Assembly: GCA_900550825.1 (NCBI GenBank)
Contig: URTZ01000012.1
Span: forward strand, 1-22,730
Direction of reading: 5' to 3'
DNA from: an uncultured Collinsella sp.
GTDB taxonomy: Bacteria; Actinomycetota; Coriobacteriia; Coriobacteriales; Coriobacteriaceae
Length of the DNA stretch: 22,730 bases
Of this stretch, positions 1 to 6,249 are shown in pieces. The translations under genes were made by a program, and so were the position numbers. Under the pieces are notes generated by a model that was not told the origin of the DNA, did no database searches, and saw only the letters and a program-made list of their open reading frames with translations. The first letter of the stretch is position 1; the number at the start of each line of letters is the position of its first letter.

Positions 1-118
1 GAGCAGGACTGTAGAGCAGCAACCTTAATATGTCTCAGGCCCGCCCCCTCCGCCGTACACTGGGAACGTGCCACGCACTTTACCTGCGTAAACAATGTGA
101 GTGAAATATGAATCTCGA

Positions 119-143
119 TGGATACGCCCGCAGCCGTGTATAC
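119..143 (+). repeat. 25-nt shared element, copy 1 (before rplC)
   Basis: This stretch matches 1984-2008, upstream of rplB, at 22 of 25 positions; the invariant core ends in CCGTGTATAC. ATACG and CGTGT can form a five-base-pair stem around an 8-nt loop. In copy 2 the stem is ACACG/CGTGT, so the T/C difference keeps the pairing (T-G versus C-G). It may be an RNA element or a protein or promoter site; the sequence alone does not decide. Confidence 0.6.
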
Positions 144-255
144 TAATCAGCTGTGTGTAACCAGGGGAGTATTCTGGCTGGACAAAATGCCTGCTTAATA
201 GGGTTGTCAGGTAGTCCGGGCGAAATACAAGGCTGGGGAGCACGTCGTGTAAGTA

Positions 256-307
256 GTGGTCCTCTAGGGGCGTACGCTCGGTGGTGTACGCATTGTCCCA
301 AGACCAC
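256..307 (+). promoter_or_regulatory. Nested stem-loop just upstream of rplC
   Basis: GTGGTC (256-261) pairs with GACCAC (302-307). Inside it GGG (267-269) can pair with CCC (297-299), and GCGTAC (270-275) pairs with GTACGC (286-291) around a 10-nt loop. The structure ends 20 nt before the rplC start. Together with the absence of a clear Shine-Dalgarno for rplC this suggests translational or transcriptional control of the operon. This is inferred from pairing only. Confidence 0.45.
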
Positions 308-327
308 GCGAGAGTTGGGATCATATC

Positions 328-948
328 TTGATCAGCATGATTCTCGGCCGCAAGATTGGCATGACCCAGGTTTGGGACGAGGACGACAACGTCGTTCCCG
401 TCACGGTCATCCAGGCTGGCCCCTGCGCTGTCTCGCAGGTTAAAACTCAGGCAACCGACGGCTATGATGCCGTCCAGATCGGTTTCGGCGACATCAAGGC
501 CAAGAACGTGAACAAGCCCATGGCTGGTCACTTCGCCAAGGCTGGCGTCGAGCCTGTCCGCTTCCTTCGTGAGGTCCGCGTCGAGAACGGCGAGGAGCAC
601 AAGGTCGGCGAGGTCGTCACCGTCGCTGATTTCGCTGATGTCGAGAAGGTCGACGTCATCGGTACCTCCAAGGGTAAGGGCTTCCAGGGTCGCATCAAGC
701 GCTGGGGTCAGCGCCGCGGTCCTATGACGCATGGTTCTCACTTCCAGCGTCACCCCGGTTCTATCGGTCAGTGCGCCTATCCTGCGCGCGTCCTCAAGGG
801 CGTCAAGATGGCCGGTCACATGGGTAACGAGCGCGTTACCGTCAAGAACCTTTCCGTTGTCCGCATCGATGCCGAGCAGAACCTCATCTTGGTCAAGGGC
901 GCTGTCCCGGGTGCCAAGAATGGTCTCGTCGCCATCCGTATGGCCTAA
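328..948 (+). CDS. rplC: Large-subunit ribosomal protein L3 (uL3)
   Basis: L3 binds 23S rRNA near its 3' end early in 50S assembly, and its extended loop reaches towards the peptidyl-transferase centre. The 206-residue protein starts with the family hallmark ILGRKIGMTQ and carries the conserved loop GTSKGKGFQG (about residues 112-121) followed by RRGPMTHGS and HPGSIG. The TTG start at 328 gives four residues before ILGRK, as in Bacillus L3; an ATG at 337 would give a protein three residues shorter. Neither has a recognisable Shine-Dalgarno, unlike most other genes of this operon, which is odd for a highly expressed gene and fits control through the structured leader. It is first in the rplC-rplD-rplW block; rplD starts 46 nt later. 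Identity is certain, the exact start is not. Confidence 0.96.
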   Translation: MISMILGRKIGMTQVWDEDDNVVPVTVIQAGPCAVSQVKTQATDGYDAVQIGFGDIKAKNVNKPMAGHFAKAGVEPVRFLREVRVENGEEHKVGEVVTVADFADVEKVDVIGTSKGKGFQGRIKRWGQRRGPMTHGSHFQRHPGSIGQCAYPARVLKGVKMAGHMGNERVTVKNLSVVRIDAEQNLILVKGAVPGAKNGLVAIRMA

Positions 949-994
949 GGGCCCAGCCCATTTAGCCCAGCGTCATACCAAGGAGAACACTTAA

Positions 995-1621
995 ATGGCA
1001 AAGTTTGAAGTAAAGAACAGCGAGGGCAAGAAGGTCGCCGAGGCCGAGCTCGTCGCTGAGGTGTACGGCATCGAGCCGAACATCCACGTTATGCACCACA
1101 TCGTCAAGTGCCAGATGGCCTCTTGGCGTCAGGGCACCCAGTCCGCTAAGGGCCGCTCTGAGGTTTCCGGTGGCGGCAAGAAGCCTTGGCGTCAGAAGGG
1201 CACCGGCCGTGCCCGCCAGGGTTCCATCCGTGCTGCCCAGTGGCGTCACGGTGGCGTCGTCTTCGCCCCCAAGCCCCGTTCCTACGCTAAGCGTATGAAC
1301 AACAAGGAGGTCAAGCTGGCTATGCGCTCCGCGCTGTCCGCCAAGCTGGCCGATGGCGAGCTCGTGCTCGTCGACGACTACGGCTTCGAGAAGCCTTCCA
1401 CCAAGGCTGCCGTCGCCATGCTCAAGGCTCTCGGCCTTGAGGGCAAGCGTCTGACCATCATCGTTCGCGATGAGGACGTCAACGCCTACCTGTCGTTCCG
1501 CAACATTCCCAAGACGTTCATCATCACCGCTGACGAGGCCAACACCTACGATCTCGTCAACAACAACGCCGTGCTGATGCCCGCCGACATCGCCGCTCAC
1601 TTCGGGGAGGTGCTTGCATAA
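995..1621 (+). CDS. rplD: Large-subunit ribosomal protein L4 (uL4)
   Basis: L4 binds 23S rRNA domain I, and its long loop lines the peptide exit tunnel. In E. coli and relatives it also represses the S10 operon through the leader RNA. The 208-residue protein contains the diagnostic loop GGGKKPWRQKGTGRARQGS (from about residue 59) followed by WRHGGVVFAPKPRSY. The ATG at 995 follows a strong AAGGAGA site. Its TAA is followed at once by the rplW ATG with no spacer, so translation of the two genes is probably coupled. Whether this L4 still has the regulatory role is unknown, but the structured stretches before rplC, rplB and rplN are possible targets. Confidence 0.97.
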   Translation: MAKFEVKNSEGKKVAEAELVAEVYGIEPNIHVMHHIVKCQMASWRQGTQSAKGRSEVSGGGKKPWRQKGTGRARQGSIRAAQWRHGGVVFAPKPRSYAKRMNNKEVKLAMRSALSAKLADGELVLVDDYGFEKPSTKAAVAMLKALGLEGKRLTIIVRDEDVNAYLSFRNIPKTFIITADEANTYDLVNNNAVLMPADIAAHFGEVLA

Positions 1622-1909
1622 ATGACCGCCCACGAGATCATCATCCGTCCGATCGTGTCCGAGCGTTCCTTCTCCGGCATGGAGCTGAACAAGTACACGT
1701 TCGAGGTCGCTAAGGATGCTAACAAGTATCAGATCAAGGACGCTGTCGAGGAGATCTTCGGCGTCAAGGTCGTTCGCGTGAACACCCTGACGGTCAAGCC
1801 CAAGACCAAGCGCGTGCGCTATGTCGCCGGCAAGACCCGTTCTTGGAAGAAGGCCATCGTCACGCTGGCCGAGGGCGACACCATCGAGGTCTTTGGCAAC
1901 CAGGCCTAA
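1622..1909 (+). CDS. rplW: Large-subunit ribosomal protein L23 (uL23)
   Basis: L23 sits at the exit of the peptide tunnel and is the docking site for trigger factor and SRP. The 95-residue protein shows the family order: IIRPIVSERSF near the N terminus, YTFEVAKDANKYQIKDAVEEIFGVKV in the middle, and the basic loop KPKTKRVRYVAGKTRSWKKAIVTL before the C terminus. Length is normal for bacterial L23. The ATG directly abuts the rplD stop, so it has no intergenic ribosome site of its own; GGGGAGG inside the rplD end can serve. It closes the first block, and a 14-bp hairpin begins 18 nt after its stop. Confidence 0.97.
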   Translation: MTAHEIIIRPIVSERSFSGMELNKYTFEVAKDANKYQIKDAVEEIFGVKVVRVNTLTVKPKTKRVRYVAGKTRSWKKAIVTLAEGDTIEVFGNQA

Positions 1910-1926
1910 GACTCGCTGCTGTTGAG

Positions 1927-1964
1927 TGAGCTCATGCCTCCCAAATAGGGGAGGCGAGAGCTCA
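1927..1964 (+). terminator. Strong hairpin after rplW (attenuator-like)
   Basis: TGAGCTC (1927-1933) pairs with GAGCTCA (1958-1964), and inside it GCCTCCC (1936-1942) pairs with GGGAGGC (1949-1955) around the loop AAATAG. This gives 14 base pairs with a 2x2 internal loop. The following tract is AGGTTTTGGG, a poor U-run, so full termination is unlikely. Partial termination or RNase processing between rplW and rplB is the more likely role. Confidence 0.6.
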
Positions 1965-1983
1965 AGGTTTTGGGCGTATAAAA

Positions 1984-2008
1984 TGGACACGCCCGGAACC
2001 GTGTATAC
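1984..2008 (+). repeat. 25-nt shared element, copy 2 (before rplB)
   Basis: This is the second copy of the element at 119-143, with three differences over 25 nt. It forms ACACG/CGTGT around an 8-nt loop and ends 80 nt before rplB. Its left part also pairs with GGGCGT at 1972-1977, which suggests two competing states. Confidence 0.6.
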
Positions 2009-2088
2009 GTCCGGTGTCATCGCACCCGAGGCAGAACCTCGTATCCCTGTCTGCGATGGCTAACGGATTCCTATTGAAAGGGATTGTA

Positions 2089-2919
2089 ATGGCTGTAAAG
2101 CACCTTAAGCCGACCTCCGCTGGTAGGCGTTGGCAGACGATCTCCGACTTCTCCGAGATCACCTGCACCAAGCCCGAGAAGTCTCTTCTCGAGCCCCTGC
2201 CCAAGAAGGCCGGTCGTAACAACAACGGCCGCATCACCACCCGCCACCAGGGCGGCGGCGTGAAGCGTCGTTACCGCGTGATCGACTTCAAGCGCAACAA
2301 GGACGGCGTGCCCGCCAAGGTTGCCACGATCGAGTACGATCCGAACCGTTCCGCTCGCATCGCTCTGCTGCACTATGCTGACGGTGAGAAGCGCTACATC
2401 CTGGCCCCCAAGGGCCTCGAGGTCGGTCAGACCGTCATGTCCGGTTCTGACGCCGACATCAAGCCGGGCAACGCTCTGCCCCTCGCCGACATCCCCGTCG
2501 GTACGCTCATCCACGCCGTCGAGTTCCAGCCGGGCAAGGGCGCTGCTATCGCCCGTTCCGCCGGTAACTCCTGCCAGCTGATGGGTAAGGAGGGCAAGTA
2601 CGCCATCGTCCGTATGCCTTCCTCCGAGATGCGCCGCATCCTCGTTACCTGCCGCGCCACCGTCGGTGAGGTCGGCAACGCCGATCACTCCAACATCGTC
2701 ATCGGCAAGGCCGGCCGTAAGCGTCACATGAACGTGCGCCCGACCGTCCGCGGTACCGTCATGAACCCTGTCGACCACCCGCACGGCGGTGGCGAGGGCA
2801 AGAACCACACCTCTGGTCGTCCCTCCGTTACCCCCTGGGGTAAGCCGACGAAGGGCCTTCGTACGCGCAAGAAGAAGAAGGTCTCGAACCAGCACATCAT
2901 TCGTCGCCGTAAGAAGTAA
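2089..2919 (+). CDS. rplB: Large-subunit ribosomal protein L2 (uL2)
   Basis: L2 is a core 23S rRNA binder needed for subunit joining and peptidyl-transferase activity. The 276-residue protein begins MAVKHLKPTSAGRR and shows RNNNGRITTRHQGGGVKRRY, then the C-terminal signature NPVDHPHGGGEG. H230 in that motif corresponds to the histidine implicated in E. coli L2 function. The tail is very basic (TRKKKKVSNQHIIRRRKK). An in-frame upstream ATG at 2014 would add 25 residues unlike any L2, so the start is taken at 2089 behind AAAGGGA. It opens the second block, after a structured leader. Confidence 0.97.
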   Translation: MAVKHLKPTSAGRRWQTISDFSEITCTKPEKSLLEPLPKKAGRNNNGRITTRHQGGGVKRRYRVIDFKRNKDGVPAKVATIEYDPNRSARIALLHYADGEKRYILAPKGLEVGQTVMSGSDADIKPGNALPLADIPVGTLIHAVEFQPGKGAAIARSAGNSCQLMGKEGKYAIVRMPSSEMRRILVTCRATVGEVGNADHSNIVIGKAGRKRHMNVRPTVRGTVMNPVDHPHGGGEGKNHTSGRPSVTPWGKPTKGLRTRKKKKVSNQHIIRRRKK

Positions 2920-2951
2920 TTTCGGATACCGAGTTTTAGGAGAAAGCACTT

Positions 2952-3212
2952 ATGAGCAGAAGTCTCAAAAAGGGCCCGTTCGTGGAGACTCGCCTTCTCT
3001 CGCGTATCACCGCGATGAACGAGGCTGGCAAGAAGGACGTCGTGAAGACCTGGTCTCGCGCGTCCACCATCTTCCCCGAGATGGTTGGTCACACCATCGC
3101 CGTCCACGACGGCCGCAAGCATGTGCCCGTGTATGTTACCGAGTCCATGGTTGGTCACAAGCTCGGCGAGTTCGCGCCGACTCGTACGTTCCGTGGCCAC
3201 AAGGCCAAATAG
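2952..3212 (+). CDS. rpsS: Small-subunit ribosomal protein S19 (uS19)
   Basis: S19 lies in the head of the 30S subunit, contacts S13 and takes part in intersubunit bridging near the A-site tRNA. The 86-residue protein starts MSRSLKKGPFVE and carries the family core TWSRASTIFPEMVGHTIAVH, then GHKLGEFAPTRTFRGHKAK at the C terminus. Length is normal. The ATG follows AGGAGAAA. Spacing is 32 nt from rplB and 14 nt to rplV, consistent with co-transcription. Confidence 0.97.
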   Translation: MSRSLKKGPFVETRLLSRITAMNEAGKKDVVKTWSRASTIFPEMVGHTIAVHDGRKHVPVYVTESMVGHKLGEFAPTRTFRGHKAK

Positions 3213-3226
3213 GGGGTTAACCGTAA

Positions 3227-3598
3227 ATGGCAACTAAGTCTATTGAAACTGAGGCCACCGAGGTTCGCGCCGTCGCTAAGTACGTGCGTGTTTCCCCCAG
3301 CAAGGCCCGCCTGGTGGTCGATCTGATCCGCCGCAAGCCTGTCGCTCAGGCCTTCGACATCCTCCACTTCTGCGACCGCGCCGTCGCCGTGGATGTCGAG
3401 AAGGTTCTCCGTTCCGCCGTTGCGAACGCCGAGAACAACAACGGTCTGCGTGCCGACAACCTGGTTGTCGCCGCTGCCTATGTTGACGAGGGTCCGACGC
3501 TTAAGCGCATCCGTCCCCGCGCCAAGGGTTCCGCTTCTCGCATTCTGAAGCGTACTTCCCACATCACCGTCGTCGTTGCTCCTCGAAAGGAGGCGTAA
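3227..3598 (+). CDS. rplV: Large-subunit ribosomal protein L22 (uL22)
   Basis: L22 contacts all 23S domains, and its beta-hairpin lines the exit tunnel, where macrolide-resistance changes can occur. The 123-residue protein has an N-terminal extension of about 15 residues before AVAKYVRVSPSKARLVVDLIR. It then shows AVANAENNNGL and the hairpin region GPTLKRIRPRAKGSASRILKRTSHITVVV. The start at 3227 follows GGGGG at 3212-3216. The stop lies 6 nt before rpsC, whose ribosome site (AAAGGAGG, 3586-3593) is inside the rplV end. Confidence 0.97.
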   Translation: MATKSIETEATEVRAVAKYVRVSPSKARLVVDLIRRKPVAQAFDILHFCDRAVAVDVEKVLRSAVANAENNNGLRADNLVVAAAYVDEGPTLKRIRPRAKGSASRILKRTSHITVVVAPRKEA

Positions 3599-3604
3599 AG
3601 CTGT

Positions 3605-4315
3605 ATGGGTCAGAAAGTCTACCCCACCGGCTTCCGTCTTGGCATCACCGAGAACTGGCGCTCCCGCTGGTTCGCAGAGAAGGATTACGCTAAGACCCTC
3701 GGTAACGATCTCGAGATCCGCAAGTACCTCGAGAAGCGTCTTTCCCGCGCAGCTGTCTCCCGCGTCGAGATCGAGCGCGCTGGCGACAAGGTGAAGGTCA
3801 TCATCCTCACTGCTCGCCCCGGCGTTGTCATCGGTAAGAAGGGTGCCGAGATCGATACCCTCCGCACCGAGCTCGAGAAGGTCGCTGGCGTCTCCAAGGG
3901 CCAGCTCTCCGTCGACGTTGTCGAGATCAAGCGCCCCGAGCTCGACGCCAACCTCGTTGCTCAGTCTATCGCCGAGCAGCTCGAGGGCCGCGTTGCCTTC
4001 CGTCGCGCTATGCGCAAGGCTGTCCAGTCTGCCCGCAAGGCCGGCGCTAAGGGCATCCGTATCCAGTGCTCCGGTCGTCTCGGCGGTGCCGAGATGGGCC
4101 GTCGTGAGTGGTACCGCGAGGGTCGCGTGCCTCTGCACACCCTCCGTGCCAAGATCGACTACGGCACGGCTGTCGCCAGCACCACCATGGGCGCTTGCGG
4201 CGTGAAGGTCTGGATCTACCTGGGCGAGAAGCTCCCGGGCCAGCCTGTTCCCAACCCTGCACTCGAGGGCTCTTCCCGTCCTCGTCGTCGTAACTCCGAG
4301 AGGAGGGGTCAGTAG
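3605..4315 (+). CDS. rpsC: Small-subunit ribosomal protein S3 (uS3)
   Basis: S3 forms part of the mRNA entry channel of the 30S subunit and contributes to helicase activity. The 236-residue protein starts MGQKVYPTGFRLGI and contains a KH domain with VVIGKKGAEIDTLR (GKKG at residues 77-80). The C-terminal domain shows GAKGIRIQCSGRLGGAEM and REWYREGRVPLHTLRAKIDY. A disordered basic tail ends in SSRPRRRNSERRGQ. Its TAG overlaps the rplP GTG by one base, which implies translational coupling. Confidence 0.97.
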   Translation: MGQKVYPTGFRLGITENWRSRWFAEKDYAKTLGNDLEIRKYLEKRLSRAAVSRVEIERAGDKVKVIILTARPGVVIGKKGAEIDTLRTELEKVAGVSKGQLSVDVVEIKRPELDANLVAQSIAEQLEGRVAFRRAMRKAVQSARKAGAKGIRIQCSGRLGGAEMGRREWYREGRVPLHTLRAKIDYGTAVASTTMGACGVKVWIYLGEKLPGQPVPNPALEGSSRPRRRNSERRGQ

Positions 4316-4818
4316 TGCTTGCCCCTAAGCGTATTCTTCACCGCAAGGTGCAGCGTGGCTCCATGAAGGGCCAGGCCAAGGGTAATACCGAGCTGCATTT
4401 CGGCGAGTTTGGTATCCAGGCTCTCGAGGCCCATTGGATCACCAACCGTCAGATCGAGGCCGCTCGTATTGCCATGACCCGCTACATGAAGCGTGGCGGT
4501 CGTGTCTACATCACGATCTTCCCCGATAAGCCCATCACCAAGAAGCCTGCCGAGACTCGCATGGGTTCTGGTAAGGGTAACCCCGAGGAGTGGGTGGCCG
4601 TCGTCAAGCCCGGCCGCATCATGTTCGAGGTCAAGGGCGTGCCCGAGGAGGTCGCTCGCGAGGCTCTGCGTCTTGCACAGCACAAGCTTCCCATCAAGAC
4701 CAAGATTGTTGCTGCCAAGAACGCTGAGCAGCGCATCGAGAAGGAGATGGCTGAGGAGGCCGCTCTCGAGGCCAAGTGGGCTGCTGAGGACGCCGCCGCC
4801 GCCAAGGAGGAGAACTAA
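4315..4818 (+). CDS. rplP: Large-subunit ribosomal protein L16 (uL16) with C-terminal extension
   Basis: L16 organises the A-site side of the peptidyl-transferase centre and joins the 50S subunit late in assembly. The core has FGEFGIQALEAHWITNRQIE, MKRGGRVYITIFPDKP and MGSGKGNPEEWVAVVKPG, as expected. The start is GTG at 4315, overlapping the rpsC stop by one base. At 167 residues it is about 25-30 longer than usual L16. The extra part (about residues 136-167) is rich in Ala, Glu and Lys, looks like a charged helix and ends AAAAKEEN. This tail is in frame without sequence anomalies, so it is probably real and lineage-specific. The TAA overlaps the rpmC ATG by one base. Confidence 0.96.
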   Translation: MLAPKRILHRKVQRGSMKGQAKGNTELHFGEFGIQALEAHWITNRQIEAARIAMTRYMKRGGRVYITIFPDKPITKKPAETRMGSGKGNPEEWVAVVKPGRIMFEVKGVPEEVAREALRLAQHKLPIKTKIVAAKNAEQRIEKEMAEEAALEAKWAAEDAAAAKEEN

Positions 4819-5033
4819 TGAAGCCCGCAGAGATTCGTGAGCTCTCGGACGCTCAGCTCGTTGAGAAGCTGAAGGAAATGCGCGCCGAGCTCTTTAACCT
4901 TCGTTTCCAGATGGCCACCAGTCAGCTGGACAACACCGCTCGCGTCAACACCGTGAAGAAGGACATCGCTCGCGTCCTCACGGAGCAGCGCGCCCGTGAG
5001 ATCGCAGCGGAGAAGTCCGCTGTCGCCGAGTAG
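4818..5033 (+). CDS. rpmC: Large-subunit ribosomal protein L29 (uL29)
   Basis: L29 is a small two-helix protein at the tunnel exit next to L23, at the SRP and trigger-factor docking site. The 71-residue sequence shows the family pattern MKPAEIRELSDAQLVEKL, then ELFNLRFQMATSQLDNTARV and KKDIARVLTEQRARE. It begins on an ATG that overlaps the rplP TAA, so translation is coupled. rpsQ follows after 16 nt. Confidence 0.96.
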   Translation: MKPAEIRELSDAQLVEKLKEMRAELFNLRFQMATSQLDNTARVNTVKKDIARVLTEQRAREIAAEKSAVAE

Positions 5034-5049
5034 GACCTAAGGAGAGAAC

Positions 5050-5310
5050 ATGACTGATTCGCGTAACTCGCGTAAGGTCCGTACGGGTGTCGTTACCTCC
5101 GTCTCCGGTGCCAAGACCATTGTTGTCACCATCACCGAGCGCAAGCGTCACCCCAAGTACGGCAAGATGATGACCAGCTCCAAGAAGCTGCACGCTCACG
5201 ACGAGGAGTGCACGGCTGGCGTGGGCGACACCGTCCGCGTTATGGAGACCCGTCCTATGTCCAAGATGAAGCGTTGGCGCCTCATCGAGGTCGTCGAGCG
5301 CGCTAAATAA
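5050..5310 (+). CDS. rpsQ: Small-subunit ribosomal protein S17 (uS17)
   Basis: S17 is a primary 16S rRNA binder of the 30S body with an OB fold. The 86-residue protein has RKVRTGVVTSVSGAKTIVVT, then the basic stretch ERKRHPKYGKMMTSSKKLHAHDE and the late motif GDTVRVMETRPMSKMKRWRL. The start follows AAGGAGA. It is the last gene of the second block; a 118-nt structured spacer separates it from rplN. Confidence 0.97.
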   Translation: MTDSRNSRKVRTGVVTSVSGAKTIVVTITERKRHPKYGKMMTSSKKLHAHDEECTAGVGDTVRVMETRPMSKMKRWRLIEVVERAK

Positions 5311-5428
5311 GCAGTCGCTCTTACGACTTGTACGTTTCCGAAGATGTGCGTATGCCTGGCTTGCATACCACGGGCTGTATAAAGGCTGCGCACCTCTCTT
5401 CGGTTCTTAGTTCGGAGGAACATCTACC
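5311..5428 (+). promoter_or_regulatory. Structured leader of rplN
   Basis: CCGAAGA (5338-5344) pairs with TCTTCGG (5397-5403), GTGCG (5346-5350) with CGCAC (5389-5393), and TATGC (5351-5355) with GCATA (5363-5367) around the loop CTGGCTT. This leaves a single-stranded stretch 5368-5388 containing GGGCTGTATAAAGG. The last motif resembles GGGCGTATAAA in the rplB leader (1972-1982). The outer stem ends 11 nt before the GGAGGA ribosome site of rplN. TATAAA could be a -10 box, but the only -35-like hexamer (TTGCAT, 5361) is too close. A regulatory RNA is the favoured reading. Confidence 0.55.
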
Positions 5429-5797
5429 ATGATTCAGATGCAAACCATGCTGAACGTCGCCGACAACTCCGGCGCTCGCAAGATTCGCTGCATCAAGGTG
5501 CTTGGCGGTTCCAAGCGTCGTTATGCAGGCATCGGCGATGTGTTCATCGGTGCTGTCCAGGAGGCTACCCCTGGCGCCAACGTCAAGAAGAAGGACGTTG
5601 TCCGTTGCGTCGTCGTTCGCACCGTTAAGGAGATCCGCCGCAAGGATGGCTCCTACATTCGCTTTGATGAGAACGCCTGCGTTGTCATCAACAACGATGG
5701 TTCGCCCGTCGGCACCCGTATCTTCGGGCCTGTCGCTCGCGAGCTTCGTGACAAGAAGTACATGAAGATCGTCTCGCTCGCTCCCGAGACCCTGTAG
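5429..5797 (+). CDS. rplN: Large-subunit ribosomal protein L14 (uL14)
   Basis: L14 is a highly conserved 50S protein at the subunit interface, the target of the silencing factor RsfS. The 122-residue protein starts MIQMQTMLNVADNSGARKIRC and contains GDVFIGAVQEATPGANVKKK, VRTVKEIRRKDGSYIRFDEN and GTRIFGPVARELRDK, as in the family. The ATG is preceded by a strong GGAGGA site. It heads the short third block with rplX 13 nt downstream. Confidence 0.97.
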   Translation: MIQMQTMLNVADNSGARKIRCIKVLGGSKRRYAGIGDVFIGAVQEATPGANVKKKDVVRCVVVRTVKEIRRKDGSYIRFDENACVVINNDGSPVGTRIFGPVARELRDKKYMKIVSLAPETL

Positions 5798-5810
5798 TTA
5801 GGGGAGATAT

Positions 5811-6116
5811 ATGTATATCAAGAAGGGCGATAAGGTCCAGGTTCTCTCTGGTAAGGATCGCGGCAAGCAGGGCGTTGTCCTGCGTGCTCTCCCCGCCGAG
5901 AACAAGGTCGTTGTCGAGGGCGTTTCGGTCGTCAAGAAGGCCGTCAAGCCCAACGCTGCCAACCAGCAGGGCGGCATCGTTTCGCAGGAGGCCCCCATCG
6001 ACGCCTCCAACGTCAATCTCGTTTGCCCCGAGTGCGGTAAGGTTACCCGCGTCGGTCACGAGAAGGACGGCAAGAACAAGCTGCGCGTCTGCAAGAAGTG
6101 CGGCCACAAGTTCTAA
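5811..6116 (+). CDS. rplX: Large-subunit ribosomal protein L24 (uL24), zinc-ribbon form
   Basis: L24 is one of the two assembly-initiator proteins of the 50S subunit. The 101-residue protein has an N-terminal KOW segment (GDKVQVLSGKDRGKQGVVLR) and the linker QQGGIVSQEAPIDASNV. The C terminus carries two CxxC pairs, C72/C75 and C94/C97, which should bind zinc. This type of tail is known from several actinobacterial and Thermus L24 proteins. ATG follows GGGGAGA. The gene is followed by a terminator rather than by rplE, rpsN and rpsH, which is the striking point of its context. Confidence 0.97.
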   Translation: MYIKKGDKVQVLSGKDRGKQGVVLRALPAENKVVVEGVSVVKKAVKPNAANQQGGIVSQEAPIDASNVNLVCPECGKVTRVGHEKDGKNKLRVCKKCGHKF

Positions 6117-6145
6117 GCTGCCCGCAACATCAAGTTGCTAGCAAA

Positions 6146-6178
6146 GGCCCGGATGCCCCACGGCACCCGGGCCTTTTT
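6146..6178 (+). terminator. Intrinsic terminator after rplX
   Basis: GGCCCGG (6146-6152) pairs with CCGGGCC (6167-6173), and an inner TGCC (6154-6157) pairs with GGCA (6162-6165); TTTTT follows at 6174-6178. A smaller hairpin GCAAC/GTTGC precedes it at 6124-6138. This ends the ribosomal operon. Confidence 0.93.
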
Positions 6179-6185
6179 CTATTCC

Positions 6186-6249
6186 TACTCATTGGGGACA
6201 GACTTAAATGAGTACCCAAATACTCATTGGGGACAGACTTAAATGAGTA
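6186..6249. repeat. Two identical 29-bp palindromic repeats
   Basis: The same 29 bases occur at 6186-6214 and 6221-6249, separated by 6 nt. Each is flanked by TACTCATT and AATGAGTA, which pair with each other, with GGGGACAGACTT in the middle. They resemble REP-like intergenic elements, not a CRISPR array, because the spacer is only 6 nt and there are only two units. Confidence 0.85.

Larger units (their letters stand above)
1..327 (+). promoter_or_regulatory. Long non-coding leader upstream of rplC
   Basis: No convincing gene is visible in these 327 bases; in particular the end of rpsJ, the usual neighbour of rplC, is not present. Base composition is less GC-rich than the genes that follow. 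What can be seen is RNA-like structure: CTGCG (83-88 region) can face CGCAG (near 129-133), a 25-nt element at 119-143 recurs before rplB, GGAC/GTCC with an inner CCTG/CAGG pairing lies around 179-218, and a nested stem lies at 256-307. TATACT at 139-144 resembles a -10 box but has no good -35. I infer a structured leader or an rpsJ-rplC spacer. A contig-end artefact cannot be excluded, although the shared 25-nt element argues that it belongs to this operon. Confidence 0.5.
1910..2088 (+). promoter_or_regulatory. Structured leader of rplB
   Basis: This 179-nt spacer is long for a ribosomal operon. After the attenuator-like hairpin come GGGCGT/ACGCCC (1972-1977/1989-1994), the 25-nt shared element (1984-2008), and a nested stem GTCATCGCA/TGCGATGGC (2016-2024/2052-2060, one G-T pair) enclosing CGAGG/CCTCG (2027-2031/2037-2041). 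Finally GATTCC (2066-2071) can pair with GGGATT (2080-2085), covering part of the rplB ribosome site. TATAAA at 1977-1982 resembles a -10 box but lacks a fitting -35. GGGCGT/ACGCCC and the element's own stem exclude each other, so alternative folds are possible. Confidence 0.5.

Noticed and set aside
139..144. TATACT as a mapped promoter for rplC
   Set aside because: The hexamer is good, but there is no fitting -35, and it lies within an element that can form a hairpin and recurs before rplB.
25..819. 264-codon minus-strand open frame over the leader and rplC
   Set aside because: It runs mostly antisense to rplC, and the part over the leader has no recognisable protein features.
2014..2088. 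Extended rplB start at 2014
   Set aside because: The extra 25 residues do not resemble L2 and fall within a structured leader; the start at 2089 has a ribosome site and the canonical N terminus.
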